Below are positions 11,050 to 22,181 of a stretch of DNA of 64,000 bases, one piece after another (the stretch's first letter is position 1; each line of letters begins with the position of its first letter). Source of the DNA: Azorinus chamasolen. Taxonomy: Eukaryota; Mollusca; Bivalvia; Cardiida; Solecurtidae. The DNA is taken from positions 73,649,467 to 73,713,466 of the forward strand of contig OY755246.1 in NCBI GenBank assembly GCA_963576725.1, in the 5' to 3' direction. The notes under the pieces were generated by a model. It ran no database searches and was not told the origin of the DNA. It worked only from the letters and a program-made list of their open reading frames with translations. The position numbers were made by a program, and so were the translations under genes.

Positions 11050-13032
11050 GCTCACCTGGTACAAAGTGCCAAGGTGAGCTATTGGGATGATCCTATGTCC
11101 GGCGTCCGTCGTCGTGCGTCGTGTGTATGTGCGTCGTGCGTACGTGCGGGCGTCAACAATTTACTTAAACATCTTCTTCTCTGGAACTACAAAGCCAAGA
11201 GCTTTGATATTTGGTATGTAGTATGATGTAATGGTCCTCTAAAAGATTGTTCAAATTATGTCCCCCGGGCCAAAAATGGCCCCGCCCCAGGGCTTATCAG
11301 TTTTTCAAAGGAAAATCTTTAAAAAAAAATTTCTCTGAAACTGTATGGCATAGACCTTTGATATTTGGTATGTAGCATCATCTAATGTTCCTCTACTAAG
11401 ATTGTTCAAATTATGACCCCTGGGCCAAAAATGGCCCCGCCCCGGGGCTTATCAGTTTTTCATAGGAAAATCTTTAAAAATCTTCTTCTCTGAAACTGTC
11501 AGGCATAGACCTTTGGTATTTGGTATGTAGCATCATCTAATGGTCCTCTACTTAGATTGTTCAAATTATGACCCCTGGGCCAAAAATGGCCCTGCCCCAG
11601 GGCTTATCAGTTTTTCAAAGGAAAATCTTTAAAAATCATCTTCTCTGAAACTGTAAGGCATAGACCTTTGATATTTGGTATGTAGCATGATCTAATGGTC
11701 CTCTACTAAGATTGTTCAAATTATGACCCCTGGGTCAAAAATGGCCCCGCCCCATGGCTTATCAGTTTTTCATAGGAAAATCTTTAAAAATCTTCTTCTC
11801 TGAAACTGTAAGGCATAGACCTTTGATATTTGGTATGTAGCATGATCTGATGGTCCTCTACTAAGATTGTTCAAATTATGACCCCTGGGCCAAAAATGGC
11901 CCCACCCCGGGGCTTATCAGTTTTTCATAGGAAAATCTTTAAAAATCTTGTTCTCTGAAAATGTAAGGAATAGACCTTTGGTATTTGATATGTAGCATCA
12001 TCTAATGGTCCTCTACTAAGATTGTTCAAATTATGACCCCCAGGACAAAAATGGCCCCGCCCTAGGGCTTATCAGTTTTTTATAGGAAAATCTTGAAGAA
12101 ATCATCTTCTCTGAAGCTGTAAGGCATAGACCTTTGATATTTGGTATGTAGCATGATCTAATGGTCCTCTACTAAGATTGTTCAAATTATAACCCCTAGG
12201 CCAAATATGGCCCCGCCCCGGGGCTTATCAGTTTTTCATAGGAAAATCTTTAAATATATTCTTCTCTAAAATTATAAGGTATTGACCTTTGATATTTGGT
12301 ATGTAGCATTATTTTATCGTCCTCTACTAAGATTAATCAAAATATGACCCCCGGACCAAAAATGGCCCCGCCCAAGGGCTTATCAGTTTTTCATAGGAAA
12401 ATCTTTAAAAATCTTCTCCTCCAGAACTGTAAGGTCTAGGCCCTTGATATTTGGTATGTAGCATCATCTAATGGTTTTCTACCAAGATTATTCAAATTAT
12501 TACCCCTGGGTCAAAAATGGCCCCGCCCTGGGGCTTATCAGTTTCTCATATGAAAAGCTTTAAGAATCTTCTTCTCCCAAACTGTAAGGCAGAGACCTTT
12601 AATAGTTGGTATGTAGCGCTATCTATTAGTTTTCTACCAAGATTGTTCAAATTATGTCCCCTGGGTTGAAAACTTCCCCACCCAGGGGCATATCAGTTTT
12701 TTATAGGAAAGTTTTTAAAAATCTTCTCTTAAAAATCTTTAAAAGTCTTCTCTGAACTTGTAAGGCATAGACCTTAGATATTTGGTATGTTGCATTATCT
12801 AATAGTCCTCTACCAAGATTTTCAAATTATGAACCCCGGATCAAAATTGACCCCGCCCTGGGGCTTAACAGTTTTTCATAGGAAAATCTTTAAGGTCTAG
12901 ACTCTTTATATTTAGTATGTAGCATCATCTGATGGTTTTCTACCAAGATTTTTCAAATTATGCAATCTGTCATTGAAATCATTAATCTGTTACGAACAGG
13001 TGAGCGATTAAGGGCCATCATGGCCCTCTTGT
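11050..13032 (+). mobile_element. Family A Helentron-like element (AGCTCACCTGG type)
   Basis: The 5' hairpin is AGCTCACCTGGTAC..AAGGTGAGCT with the inner palindrome around AAAGTGCC. A GTCGTGCGTCGTGTG tract lies at 11100-11155. The core is a 155-bp tandem array. The 3' end CAGGTGAGCG (near 13000) is inverse to the start, followed by GGGCCATCATGGCCC and TCTTGTT. Its 3' third closely matches a second copy at 28440-28771, including an irregular stretch with repeated AAATCTTTAAAA. Non-coding. Confidence 0.75.
11200..12985 (+). repeat. Family A tandem array, 155-bp unit
   Basis: TAGACCTTTG marks unit starts at 11351, 11506, 11661, 11816 and 11971, an exact spacing of 155. About eleven units; each has GTTCAAATTATGACCCC, AAAAATGGCCCCGCCCC and GGCTTATCAGTTTTTCATAG. 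Units become more diverged towards the 3' end. Confidence 0.9.
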
Positions 13033-13310
13033 TATTTAGTAAGTGGTCATTTAATTAATGTAGGTTAACTGTACATCTTTTAGAGCAAACTTCGTGTTTG
13101 AAACTGTCAGAAACTGTTCCAAGACTTTCCTTATTTATAATTTCATAAACATTTCGCCCGGCTTCAAACTCAAGAATATCTAAAAATGTGTGCTTGCATT
13201 TCAGTTTCTACATGAATGGTAGACATTGGTAATCTAGCTATTCTAAATGGTTTATAATATGAGTTTTGGTGCTGAGAATAATTCCATTTATGATTTATTT
13301 TGTAATTAAG

Positions 13311-13481
13311 GAGACAGAGAAGAGAAGACATAAAAGAGAAGAGGCAATGAAAAACAGCAGACAAAAGCGTAAACAGAATTACAAGTTACTGTGCAAAAGA
13401 ACAGCTAAGGGGCAACCTGTGATGAAGTGTCAGATGGAGTTTTTGTTGGCAAAAATTGAGAAGCAAATAAATCAGACTTGA
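13311..13481 (+). CDS. CCDC59: Last coding exon of CCDC59/TAP26 (FYV7-family protein)
   Basis: Read in frame after the splice acceptor TTTTGTAATTAAG (AG at 13309-13310), the exon gives about 56 residues and a TGA stop at 13479-13481. It has a lysine/arginine-rich coiled segment (EKRRHKREEAMKNSRQKRKQ), then RTAKGQPVMKCQMEFLLAKI. This matches the conserved C-terminus of CCDC59, also called TAP26, whose yeast relative Fyv7 acts in nucleolar rRNA processing of the small subunit; the signature is (K/R)T.KGQP....Q.E.LL.KI. Family knowledge: the full protein is about 240 residues, so the rest is encoded upstream. No upstream exon is recognised, so the last intron is filled with mobile elements for at least 13 kb or the exons lie outside. 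AATAAA at 13466-13471 overlaps the coding end. An ATG at 13266 opens the same frame but lies in the intron. Confidence 0.75.
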   Translation, partial: ETEKRRHKREEAMKNSRQKRKQNYKLLCKRTAKGQPVMKCQMEFLLAKIEKQINQT

Positions 13482-14403
13482 TTGAAGTGACCTTTTTATT
13501 GTTATAATTCCTTACATGTAAACAGTGGTATACATACTTTTGCCCTTAGAGGCTGTCAGAATGATTGCTGTTTCCCCAGTATTGATAGTGTTGGGACATT
13601 TAGATTTTTAGCTCACCAGAGCAGAAAGTGCTCAGGGTGAGCTTTTGTGATCGCCTGATATCCGTCGTCCATCGTCGTGCGTCATCCGTCGTTCGTCGTC
13701 AACAATTTGAACCTTTAAAATTCTTCTCCTCTGAATCTACAGGGGTCTAAGCTTTCATCTTTGGCACATAGCATCATCTGTAGGTCTTCTACAAAAGTTA
13801 TATAAAGCATACCCCTGGGGTCAAAATTGGCCCTGCCCCAGGGGTTTTCAGTTTTCAATAGAAACATATAGTGAAAACTTTGAACATCATCTCCTCTAAA
13901 ACTAGAAGGTCCTCAGCTTTCATATATGGCACATAGCTTCAACTTCAAGACTTCTACAAAAGTTATATAAATTATGCCCTTAGGGTCAAACTTGGTCCCA
14001 CCCCAGGGATTGCCAGTTTTTTGTAGCTGACTGCTTAAACAGCCCGTGAGATCACTAGTTATGCATAGGAAAAAACTTTAAAAATCTTCTTGTCAGAAAC
14101 TACATGTCCCAGAGCTTAGATATTTGGTGTATAGATTTACTTAGCATAACTTTATGAGTTTTATAAGTATCATAGTTCTAGGGTTAAAATTGGTCCTGTC
14201 CTGTGTGTATAGACTTCTTCACATCAGAAACTACAGTCTAAAGGTTTCTCCTTAACCCTTCTCTTTCTGAATTTTAAAAAAATTATTTCTCCTTCTTTAC
14301 CCATGCCCTGTTGTATAATTACATATATCCTCACTGTGTACAAGTATTTCGCTGTGCAGTCACTGCTGTGGAGTGCACTGGTTGCACAATCAACTTGTAA
14401 ATA

Positions 14404-14456
14404 GTGCAGACCCTGATGAGACAGCTCCTGCAGGAGCTGTCTCATCTGGGTCTTCA
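14404..14456. repeat. Palindromic MITE core (GATGAGACAGCTCC type)
   Basis: Near-perfect palindrome centred at 14430: TGATGAGACAGCTCCTG, then CAGGAGCTGTCTCATC. Because both strands read alike, two opposite open frames here begin with the same MRQLLQELSH peptide. That is a signature of the palindrome, not of a gene. Confidence 0.8.
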
Positions 14457-14687
14457 CTATTTACAGGTAAGTATATTGACGCAAATAGCAATAATAGATA
14501 TAATCGCCCTTAGCCTGATCAGTAGAGTAGAAATTGTGTTTAGACAAATAACACACACTCATTTAAGATTGAGAAAACTGTGGATAATTCTCAAAATGCA
14601 GAAAACTCTTAAAGCTTTTTTTCATACCTATGCCCTGCATTAAGCTACCAGCTATCAATATAGAGTGTATCTGTTGTTAATTTCAGC

Positions 14688-15063
14688 TTAACTCTTTGCA
14701 TGCTGGGTAATTTTGTCATCTGCTAAATTGTTGTCTGCAGCATATTCATAAGTTATCCTAACTACACACTTTCTTTCTAAGTTTTTACAGAAGTTCAGTC
14801 TCATTGACAAACAGTTTGGATATCAGATCAGGCACCACATTATGTTGGGCCTGATCTGGACCCAAACTGTTTGCATAGGTCATTAGTGGTGGGAGAATCC
14901 CACTACACACTTTCTTTCTAAGTTTTTCAGAAGTTCAGTCTCATTTACAAACAATTTGGATATCAGATCAGGCCCCACATTATGTGGGGCCTGATCTGGA
15001 TCCAAACTGTTTGCATAGGTCATTAGTGGTGGGAGAATCTGCCTCTAGCATCCAAAGAATTAA
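14688..15063. mobile_element. TTAA-flanked MITE with duplicated palindrome
   Basis: Begins TTAACTCTTTGCATGCT and ends AGCATCCAAAGAATTAA, inverted ends next to TTAA. The core palindrome (ATCAGATCAGGC..GCCTGATCTGG) occurs twice, at 14808-14873 and 14947-15013, inside a duplicated block of about 140 bp (CTACACACTTTCTTTCTAAG repeated). Confidence 0.65.
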
Positions 15064-15349
15064 TACAAGTTCCAGTGGTCTATGCTCTATCCATTCTTTC
15101 ACTACATTCTTTCAGCATCATGTTCAGTCCTCTACAAAAGTTACATAAATTGTATCCCTGGGGTCAAAATTGGCACCGCCCCTGGGCTGTTAAGTTTTCA
15201 ATAGAAACATAAAATGAAAACTTTGAAAATCTTCTCCTCTGATTGTCTGGTGAGCGATGTCAGGGCTATTCTGGCCCTCTTGTTATACACTTACAAAGTC
15301 AGGAGTCAGCTTGGCAGTTAGTCTGGCAGTTGGTCTGTCAAAGGGTGAA

Positions 15350-15964
15350 CTTTTGTGATTGTCAGATGTCCGTCGCCGTGTGTCGTCCCGTGTCAACAAT
15401 TGAACTTTTATACAGCTTCTCCTCTGAATCTACAGGGTTCTCAGCTTTCACCTTTAGCACATAGCATGATCTGTAGGTCCTCTACAAACGTTATATAGAT
15501 TATGCCCCTGGGGTCAAAAATGTCCCAGTCCCAGGGGTGGCCAGTTTTTAATAGAAACATGTAGTGAAAACTTTGAAAATTATCTTCTCCTCTGAAACTA
15601 CAGGGTTCTCAGCTTTCATATTTGGCACATGGCATGGTGTTCAGGTCCTCTACAAACGTTATATAAATTATGCCCCATGGGTCAAAATTTGCCCCTCCCT
15701 AGGGGTGGCCAATTTCCAATAGAAACATATAGTGAAAATCTTCCCCTTTGAAACTGAAAAGTTCTCAGCTTTCATATTTGGCATATAGCATCATGTTCAG
15801 GTCCACTACAAAATTTTATGTTATATAAATTATGCCCCTGGGGTCAAAATTGGCCCCGCCCCAGGGTCGGCTAGTTTTCTATATAAACATATAATGAAAA
15901 CTTTGAAAATATTCTCCTCTGATTGTCTGGTGATCAATATCAGCGTCATTCTGATCCTCTTGTT
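15350..15964 (+). mobile_element. Family B element, 5' truncated
   Basis: Starts inside the unit (GGTGAACTTTTGTGATTGTC), keeps the CCGTCGCCGTG tract, three to four B units of about 160 bp with GGGGTCAAAATTGGCCCCGC, and the 3' end TCTGGTGATCAATATCAG..CTCTTGTTA. The 5' hairpin is missing. Confidence 0.65.
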
Positions 15965-16026
15965 AAACAGATTCCTTCTTTTTCCTGTTTTTTTCCTAAA
16001 AAAACCTCCTACTATTCCTACTTTTT

Positions 16027-16698
16027 AGCTCACCAGAGCACAAAGTGCTCAGGGTGAGCTTTTGTGATTGCCTGATGTCTGTCGTCCGTCGGCGTGCGTC
16101 ATCCGTCGTCCGTCATCAGTCGTCCGTCGTCAACAATTTGAACCTTTAAAAATCTTCTCTCAATCTACAGGGTTCTCAGCTTTCACCTTTGGCACATAGT
16201 ATCATCTTTAGGTCCTCTACAAAAGTTATATAAATTATGGCCCTGGGGTCAAAATTGGCCCCGCCCCAGGGGTGGGCAGTTTTCAATAGAAACATATAGT
16301 AAAACTTTGAAAATCTTCTCCTATGAAACTGGAAGGCTCTCAGCTTTCATATTTGGCACAGAGCATCATGTTCAGGTCCTCTACAAGAGTTATGTAAATT
16401 ATGGCCCCGGGGTCAAAATTGGCCCAGCCCCAGGGGTGGGCAGTTTTCAATAGAAACAAATAGTGAAATCTTTGAATATCTTCTTCTCTGAAACTGGGAG
16501 GTTCTCAGCTTTCATATTTGGCACATAGCTTCATGTTCAGGTCCTCTACAAAAGTTGTATAAATTATGCCCCGGGGGGTTAAAATTGGCCCCGCCCCAGG
16601 GGTAGTCAGTTTTTAACAGAAACATATAGTGAAAACTTTGAAAAATCTTCTCCTCTGATTGTCTGGTGAGCGCTTCAGGGCCATTCTGGTCCTCTTGT
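16027..16698 (+). mobile_element. Family B element, short complete copy
   Basis: Complete 5' hairpin (AGCTCACCAGAGC, GCTCAGGGTGAGCT), GTCCGTCGGCGTGCGTC tract, three to four B units and 3' end CTGGTGAGCGCTTCAGGGCC..CCTCTTGT. At 672 bp it is one of the shortest copies with both ends. Confidence 0.75.
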
Positions 16699-16699
16699 G

Positions 16700-16915
16700 T
16701 TAACTCTTTGCACACTAAGCAATGTTTTGTCTACAACAATTGTCGTCTGCTTCAATTCTGAAAATAAAGTTTCTCTCATTTCTTTGCAAAAATATGGTCA
16801 GAGTGTCAGACAGTTTGGATCCTAATGAGACGCCGCAAATAATGCGGCGTCTCATCTGGATCCAAACTGTTTGCATAGGTAATCACAGTTTCGCTGCTAG
16901 CATGCAAAGAGTTAA
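16700..16915. mobile_element. TTAA-flanked MITE, CTCTTTGCA type
   Basis: 216 bp from TTAA (16700-16703) to TTAA (16912-16915). The inverted ends are TTAACTCTTTGCA and TGCAAAGAGTTAA. The central palindrome at 16810-16870 has ACAGTTTGGAT arms and GAGACGCCGCA..TGCGGCGTCTC. It abuts the 3' end of the family B element at 16698. TTAA duplication is known for piggyBac and Kolobok types; which one mobilises it is unknown. Confidence 0.7.
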
Positions 16916-18311
16916 TGCCACTGAAATGATAATGGCAAGGACGTAATTGTGTGTGTACAGGTATGTACCTGCTCAATATTCAAGTAAAAAATAATTTCAT
17001 CATGAATATTGATTGGCTAAAATTTTATTGTGGTATATGAATACATGGTGTCCCTTAGGAGCTGTCTGATCTGTGTCTTCTCTATTTGCAAAGGTGTATA
17101 TATGAGGGAAAAGGTTAACCCTTTCCAACATTAATATTAATGTAAGAAATAATGAATCATGAATATTAAGTAGGTTAATTTCTTAAAATAACACATAGAC
17201 ACAGGAACTTTTGGCCATGACAGAAACTATATAATCATATCTATATTTAATATGCTCCCTAAAAACGGTGTTGGGGGGAGCATATAGTCACCACTTTGCC
17301 CGTCCGTCAGTCCGTCCGTCCGTCCGAACTTTGTCTGGAGCATACCACAAAAACTGTAATAGATATCAACATGAAACTTCATAGGTAGATTGATCTCGAT
17401 AAGGAGAAGTGCAGTGCACAAGAACCATCACTCTCTTTTGCATAATTCAGGAGTTATTGCCCTTTGTTATTTTTCATACTTAAAATTTGTCCGGAGCATA
17501 ACACAAAAACTATAATAGGTATCAACATGAAACTTCATAGGTAGATTGATTTTGATGGGGGAGAAGTGCAGTGCACAAGAATCATCACTCTCTTCTGCAT
17601 AAATTAGGAGTTATTGCCCTTTGTTATTTTTAGCTCACCTGAGCCAAAGGCTCAAGGTGAGCTATTGTGACCGCCTGTCGTCCGTCTGTCCGTCTGTCCG
17701 TCCGTCCGTCTGTCCGTCTGTCCGTCCGTCTGTCCGTTCACTTTTATTTCAAATGACTTCTTCTCCTAAACCACTGGGAGGATTTCAACCAAATTTCACA
17801 GAAATGTACCTTAGGGTGTCCTTTATCAGTTTTGTTAAAATCATGACCCCCGGGCAAAAAATGGCCCCGCCCCACTACTTTTACAGGTTTTTTTTTTAAA
17901 TCTTTAAAAATCTTCTTCTCTGAAACCACAATTTCTAGAGCTTTGATATTTGGTATATAGCATCATCTAATGGTCCTTTACCAAGTTTGTTAAAATGATG
18001 ACCCCCGGGCCAAAAATGGCCCTGCCCTGGGGCTTGTAGTTTTTACATAGACTTATATAGGGAAACCTTTAAAAATCTTTTTGTCTGAAACCACATAATC
18101 TAGAGCTAAGATATTTGGTATGAAGCATCACCTAATATACCACTACCAGGTGTGTTCAAATAATGACCCCTGGGCCAAAAATGGTCTCACCCTGGGGTTT
18201 TATGCTACTTAACATCAGAATCTGTAACACTTAAAAGGTAATTTCCTCACAGTTATTTCCCTTGTCCCATCAGCATAGCCATAAGCGACAAAGGGAGATA
18301 ACTGCATTGGA

Positions 18312-18764
18312 GGTCTAGTATCATTCTATTTATAACTATTTATAATAAAATGTTGAAGGTGAATCAGTGTAGCTGTTTTAGAAGGCATAGAAACATCTAT
18401 CAAATTCCATTAGCAAATAGCAGACCCTGATCCTATAGGAGCCACCTTATCTGGGTCTACTCTGTTTGCAGATGCATGAAAACAAGTTTATATGAGAGAA
18501 ATTAAGGGTTAAACTGCAGACCAGCAGCAGTTCAAAGGTTACAGCTGCTGGGCAGTAAAATCTCTCCAGGTCAATGCATGACTCTTAACTCTTTGCATGC
18601 TAGTGGTGAAACTGTGATTACCTATGCAAACAGTTTGGATCCAGATGAGAGGCCGCATACTGCGGCGTCTCATCAGGATCCAAACTGTTTGTCATCTTAA
18701 CCATATTTTTGCAAAAAAATGAAAGTAAGTTTATTTTATGAATTGAAGCAGATGACAATAACTT
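18312..18764 (+). repeat. Dispersed duplication 1, copy a
   Basis: From ATTTATAACTATTTATAATAA to GAAGCAGATGACAATAACTT this stretch matches 31298-31755 with scattered changes. It carries two hairpin cores: GACCCTGATCCTATAGGAGCC (18422-18475) and a GATGAGAGGCCGC..GCGGCGTCTCATC palindrome (18627-18691). Confidence 0.75.
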
Positions 18765-19379
18765 TTTGTTGCAGATGAAACATTAAAGGCATTTTGAAAG
18801 GGATTTTGACCCATTAACCCCAGTGTGTAGTGTGAGTGATAGCTAGATGTTACATGGTGTCTTCCAATGTCTCTCAAATTAGATGTGAGAGATATAGGAA
18901 AGTAACAATTCAGCCAATCAAGGAAAATGATCACCATCTAGACTTTTGATCTGGGTCCAAACCCAACTGATGTAAGTCATGGTAATGTTTAAGAAAACTG
19001 TGAAAACATGATTATGCAATGGCCCAACTGATATAAGTCATGGTAATTCTTAAGAAAACATGATAATGCATTTGCCCCCCCCCCCTTTACAATGATAGGT
19101 GTTAAACTTACTACTGTGGATTAAGTCTGCTGCCCCAAAAAGCATCTTAAATATAACTTTTTTATAAAATTTGATGACAACACATTAAAAAGTCCTAAAA
19201 TGTCTGAATCTTGTATGATATTAATGAAAGAACTGAGTAAATATAACTTAATTATAACAGTAGACGTAACTCTTCTCAATTTCAATTGTTAAAAATACTA
19301 ATGACCCGTTTAATTGAATTATCATCAGATATTCACACCTAGAGCTAGAATTATTTCTAAACACCTATTAACCCTTAAC

Positions 19380-19775
19380 CTGTTTGCTTTGACAAAAATT
19401 GATCTGGGACTACTCTTGTTTGCTAATGCTTAAAAAAATTGTTATTGCCATAAATAGAAGTTTTAGCTTTGAAAAAAACTGTAAAATCAAATATATATCT
19501 TGTCAAATGTAAACAGAGCAGACCCTGATCAGACAGCTTCTATAGCAGCCATCTGATCTAGTCTACTCTTATTTTTAATGTGTAAAACACATTATTTCTC
19601 TGAAGAGAAGTTTTTGCTTTGACAAAAACTGTAGAATCCGATCTATATTGTGTCAAAAGAAACAGAGAAGACCCAGATCAGACAGCTTCCGTAGGAGTCG
19701 TCTGATCTGAGTCTACTCTGTTTGCTAATGCATAAAAACAGCTTTATATGAGCTTTATATGAGGGAAAGGGTTAA
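19380..19775. repeat. Two palindromic MITE copies (GATCAGACAGCTTC type)
   Basis: Cores at 19511-19566 and 19657-19727, each with AGACC(C)NGATCAGACAGCTTC then the inverse, ending TACTCT.TTTGC or similar. The right end shows TATGAGGGAAAGGGTTAA, the inverse of TTAACCCTTTCCCTCATA seen at other copies. Confidence 0.65.
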
Positions 19776-20224
19776 ACGATTTTTAAAGATATTCTTATTG
19801 GTCATTTCACACAAAAACTGGCATTATGTACTGCCTAGCACTTTATTTGCCTATATACCTGGGTCAAGGTATAATTGCATAGCTTTATTGAAGTCATTTG
19901 AATTTCTCAAAGACCAGTTTTAGGCATTTTGAGCTAAGGCAAAAATGGCACAAGTTGTAAACAGTTTAGATCTTGGTCAACCAGTCACTTGGTATTAATT
20001 CTGAATTCAGTTCAAGTTTATTCAGCAGTGAAAGGGTGAAAGCAGTGCACTAAGCTTATTTCATCTGCTAGAAATGTTGTCCACTGAAAAAATAACATGT
20101 CAATATACATGTATTACTGTAACTCAGGTGAGCGATATAGGGCCAATGGCCCTCTTGTTCATACTTAAAATTTGTCTGCAGCTGGGGAGCATCCATCAGT
20201 TCTACCGATTCTCTTGTATCATAA

Positions 20225-20292
20225 GCAAACAGAGCAGACCCTGATCAGACGGCTCCTATAGGAGCTGTCTGATCTTGGTCTACTCTGTTTGC
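20225..20292. repeat. Palindromic MITE core (GATCAGACGGCTCCTATAGG type)
   Basis: GCAAACAGAGCAGACC and GGTCTACTCTGTTTGC form the outer arms; GATCAGACGGCTCC and GGAGCTGTCTGATC the inner arms around TATA. The flank ends GAGTTAAGGGTTAA. Confidence 0.8.
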
Positions 20293-20431
20293 AAAGGCGT
20301 AGAAAGGCGTATTTATGGAGTTAAGGGTTAAGCAAGTGCAATTTTTTTATGTATGATTAGATTGTAACCCTTCTGAATATTATTTAAACAAAAGATTGCA
20401 TCAAAAATTTAGCACTGAAGAAAATAATTTT

Positions 20432-20900
20432 TATGCCCCCAATGGCGGGCATAATTATAGTAATCGCATTGTCCATCCTTCCGTCTGTCCTTCCATCCGT
20501 GTGTCCGTCCATCCGTCCCAATCGTGTCCCCTCTATAACTTTTTTTTATCTGTGAATGGATTTTAAAATAACCTGGCACAAATGTTCACCACACAAAGAT
20601 GATATGTCACGTTCAACTCCCTGGTCCATGGGTCAAAGGTCAAGGTCATCCTTCAGGGTCAAAGGTCGGGGCATAGTGTTTCACAAACACATCTTGGTTG
20701 TCACAAACAGTGCAAACCTTGATCAAAGGGCTTCAGCAGGAGCCCTTTATTTGGATCTACTTTGTTTGCAAATGTCTTATAATAATACTCAGATTAAGCT
20801 AATTTCGCAAAAATGGTTACCATAGGAACAGACTGCACCATGTGCAAGACATGTGACAAGGTCAAAGGTCAATATCACAGTGGGAGCATTCTGTGCCTTG
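20432..20900 (+). mobile_element. Family D-like fragment with AGGTCA direct repeats
   Basis: Begins ATGCCCCCAATGGCGGGCAT after a T-run, the family D 5' hairpin, then a TCCG tract. The body differs from the main D array but carries receptor-like hexamers on the plus strand: GGGTCAAAGGTCAAGGTCA (20630-20648) and an exact DR1, AGGTCAAAGGTCA (20859-20871). A palindromic MITE core (20703-20771) interrupts it. The 3' end was not located. Confidence 0.55.
20859..20871 (+). promoter_or_regulatory. Exact DR1 site AGGTCAAAGGTCA
   Basis: Two AGGTCA half-sites in direct orientation with one base between. This is the consensus for RXR heterodimers and HNF4 in animals. It lies in repetitive DNA; function is not shown. 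Confidence 0.35.
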
Positions 20901-20971
20901 TGGATATATTTCTTGAACAGTAAAACCTCTCAATAACGGCCACTATGTTGTGTTAAGTTGTTGGTATTTAG

Positions 20972-21067
20972 GGCAGGTGGCTGCTTAAAGCATGGTGAAG
21001 GTAAAACAGAACGCTCCTATAGGAGCGTTCTGTTTTACTTTCACCTTGCTTTAAGCAGCCACCTGCC
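20972..21067. repeat. 96-bp palindrome, arms 46 of 48 matching
   Basis: Left arm 20972-21019 starts GGCAGGTGGCTGCTTAAAGC; the right arm 21020-21067 is its inverse with only two mismatches and no loop. Centre GCTCCTATAGGAGC. Weaker pairing continues outside. An ideal hairpin-forming sequence; no coding frame. Confidence 0.9.
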
Positions 21068-21087
21068 TTAAACACAAAATACTTGAT

Positions 21088-21614
21088 TTAATATGAAGTT
21101 ACATATGTGTCAGATCAGAATCCAAACTGTGTGCTAGTCATGCTCAGCAGTGATAGGGTTTCTGTCATCTGTAATTTGTTTATCTGAAAAAATAACACTT
21201 TCAATGGCCCTCTTGTCTATAGAAACATATAGTGACAACTTTGAAAATCTTATTTTCTGAATCTACAGGGTTCTCAGCTTTCATATTTGACACATAGCAC
21301 CATTTTCCGATCCTCTACAAAAGTTATATAAATTATGCCCCTGTTGTCAAAATAGGCCCCACCCCAGGAGTGGTCAGTTTTCAATAGAAACAATTTTATA
21401 GTGCAAACTTTGAAAATTTTCTCCTCTGAAACTGGAATGTTCTCAGATTTCATATTTAGCACATAGCTTCATATTTAGGTCATCTACAAATATTATATAA
21501 ATTGTGTCCAAGGGGTCAAAATTGGCACCGCCCCAGGGACAGTCAGTTTTCAATAGAAACATATCTGTTGTCTGGTGAGCGATGTCAGGGCCATTCTCAA
21601 TCTGGCCCTCTTGT
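21088..21614 (+). repeat. Dispersed duplication 2, copy a, with truncated B element
   Basis: Matches 30387-30913 almost base for base, with small indels. It holds GAAGTTACATATGTGTCAG, an AATGGCCCTCTTGT element end at about 21203-21214, then B units and the 3' end TCTGGTGAGCGATG..CTCTTGTTT. Identical 62-residue antisense frames in both copies reflect this duplication only. Confidence 0.8.
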
Positions 21615-22181
21615 TTGAATTGTCTCCCCCTGATAATTTTGTTGTTTACATTCTTTCAGACCCAGTACAGTACAGTCAATTTGACCTTACGCCAGCGGCG
21701 AGATAACCACGCCCACAAAAATCAAGGGAAACAACTCTTCCCATGTCCGTCATTATAAGTAAAACCAATTTGTTAGAGGGTCTACACATTATAAGGATTT
21801 TTTTATCAGAATATATACATTGTTGATCAAGTTTTAGTCAGTGTATACTGTTTGTCAGGTTTTATCAGGGTCTACACTGTCAGGATGTGATCAGGCTCTA
21901 CAGTTTGATCACACAGGTGTTTGACGTGTGCTACCCACCCATCTGCTACCCCTCTGTAACCTCACAGAAAGATATTGGTCAAAATAATCTCTCAAACATG
22001 TCAAAATATTGTCAAAATACCCTAAAATATATTACCCTGATTGAACCATAAATCATCAATTGTTTCATTGTTGGATGTTGGCTGCAGACCACGAAAACTG
22101 TATGACTCGATCAGATCTCCGAAACCCCTAAGAACTTCCGATCAGGTTCATTAAAGTTTGTTCTAAATAATGGCTATTTTT
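21615..22181. other. Non-repetitive interval, nothing recognised
   Basis: About 570 bp with a few GGTCTACACTGT-like words (21776-21905) that recall the hairpin MITEs. No open frame of note and no tandem structure. Confidence 0.5.

Larger units (their letters stand above)
13620..15284 (+). mobile_element. Family B Helentron-like element (AGCTCACCAGAGC type)
   Basis: The 5' hairpin AGCTCACCAGAGC..GCTCAGGGTGAGCT sits 138 bp after the CCDC59 stop, so it lies in or just behind the 3' untranslated region. A TCGTCGTGCGTCATCCGTCG tract follows, then B units (TTCTCAGCTTTCATATTTGG-like). The 3' end is TCTGGTGAGCGATG with an AGGGC..GGCCCT hairpin and CTTGTT. About 1 kb in the middle (14060-15120) was replaced or invaded by palindromic MITEs. 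Confidence 0.7.
17632..20158 (+). mobile_element. Family A/B-related element (AGCTCACCTGAGCC type) nested in G
   Basis: 5' hairpin AGCTCACCTGAGCC..GGCTCAAGGTGAGCT, TCCGTCTG tract (17684-17740), three A-type units to about 18200. A stretch of unrelated DNA with hairpin MITEs follows (18230-20100). The 3' end CAGGTGAGCGATATAGGGCC..GGCCCTCTTGTT closes it. The A-type 3' end and the clean rejoining of G show that the inserted DNA is inside this element. Confidence 0.65.
17251..20217 (+). mobile_element. Family G Helentron-like element
   Basis: Starts TATGCTCCCTAAAAACGG and folds with GGGGGGAGCATATAG. A TCCG tract follows (17300-17330), then two 157-bp units (GAGCATACCACAAAAACTG at 17339, GAGCATAACAC at 17495). 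The 3' end GGGGAGCAT (20183-20191) is inverse to the start and ends in CTCTTGT. A family A element (17632-20158) sits in its T-run: the interrupted unit GTTATTTTT resumes as CATACTTAAAATTTGTC after the insertion, matching the intact unit at 17470-17490. Confidence 0.7.

Noticed and set aside
11050..13032. CRISPR-like repetition in A and B arrays
   Set aside because: Units are 155-165 bp and contiguous with no unique spacers; the genome is eukaryotic.
14224..14643. Two opposite frames that both encode MRQLLQELSH
   Set aside because: They straddle a palindrome, so both strands give the same peptide.
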